Source: an uncultured Eubacteriales bacterium (GTDB lineage Bacteria; Bacillota_A; Clostridia; Christensenellales; Aristaeellaceae). Taken from it: a stretch of DNA of 5,206 nucleotides. The stretch covers positions 1-5,206 of the forward strand of contig CACXEB010000264.1 of NCBI GenBank assembly GCA_902766515.1. Reading direction: 5' to 3'. The translations under genes were made by a program, and so were the position numbers. Below the pieces are notes generated by a model that did not search any database, was not told the DNA's origin, and worked only from the letters and a program-made list of their open reading frames with translations. Shown here piece by piece: positions 5,177 to 5,206 of this stretch. Numbering within the stretch: the stretch's first letter is position 1; each line of letters begins with the position of its first letter.

Positions 5177-5206
5177 ACCTCCCCCGTCACGTCCTCTGCG
5201 GCACTC

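Larger units (their letters stand above)
4980..5206. other. Non-coding, hairpin-rich region downstream of the operon
   Basis: These 227 bases hold no credible gene on either strand and continue past the window edge. They are almost wholly composed of inverted repeats (stems of 13, 8 or 9, 7-10, 8 and 9 bp). Composition is G+C-rich with G6 and C6-7 runs. The region could be a cluster of dispersed palindromic repeats, a small non-autonomous mobile element, a structured RNA, or a 3' end shared with an unseen neighbouring gene. I see no promoter, tRNA or riboswitch that I recognise. Confidence 0.75.

Noticed and set aside
4980..5206. CRISPR array
   Set aside because: The palindromes differ from one another in sequence and spacing; there is no direct repeat with regular spacers.

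Overview
The window is G+C-rich coding DNA on the plus strand that looks like a member of the Bacillota (Firmicutes), most likely a high-G+C gut or rumen Clostridia lineage. The evidence is the gene order DUF2232 membrane protein (YybS type) - rplI - replicative helicase, which is a hallmark of Bacillota, together with a YhaM-type OB-fold/HD nuclease, a family typical of that phylum. The lineage is inferred from gene order and protein motifs, not from a database search.

Layout: (1) 1-374, the 3' end of pgi (glucose-6-phosphate isomerase), cut by the window edge. (2) 376-855, a GNAT-family N-acetyltransferase. (3) 877-2100, a multi-pass membrane protein of the DUF2232/YybS family. (4) 2117-2569, rplI (ribosomal protein bL9). 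(5) 2572-3918, the replicative DNA helicase (DnaB family, called DnaC in Bacillus). (6) 3924-4979, a YhaM/Cbf1-like 3'-5' exonuclease with an N-terminal OB fold and a C-terminal HD domain. (7) 4980-5206, non-coding DNA filled with inverted repeats.

All six genes run the same way with gaps of 1, 21, 16, 2 and 5 bases, and no terminator or promoter is visible between them, so they are probably one transcription unit. Strong Shine-Dalgarno sequences precede only rplI and the exonuclease. The GNAT gene and the helicase gene start almost on the preceding stop codon and probably depend on translational coupling. The block joins central carbon metabolism (pgi), translation (bL9), chromosome replication (helicase) and nucleic-acid turnover (YhaM-like nuclease).

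Most of the window is ordinary core genome; I do not see an undescribed defence or mobile system. The points worth a second look are the 3' tail, a dense row of perfect or near-perfect hairpins with at least one pair of mutually exclusive stems; the absence of a gdpP/yybT gene between the DUF2232 gene and rplI; the placement of a YhaM-like nuclease directly behind the replicative helicase, with an added low-complexity C-terminal tail; and a few substitutions at usually conserved positions in Pgi, bL9 and the HD motif.
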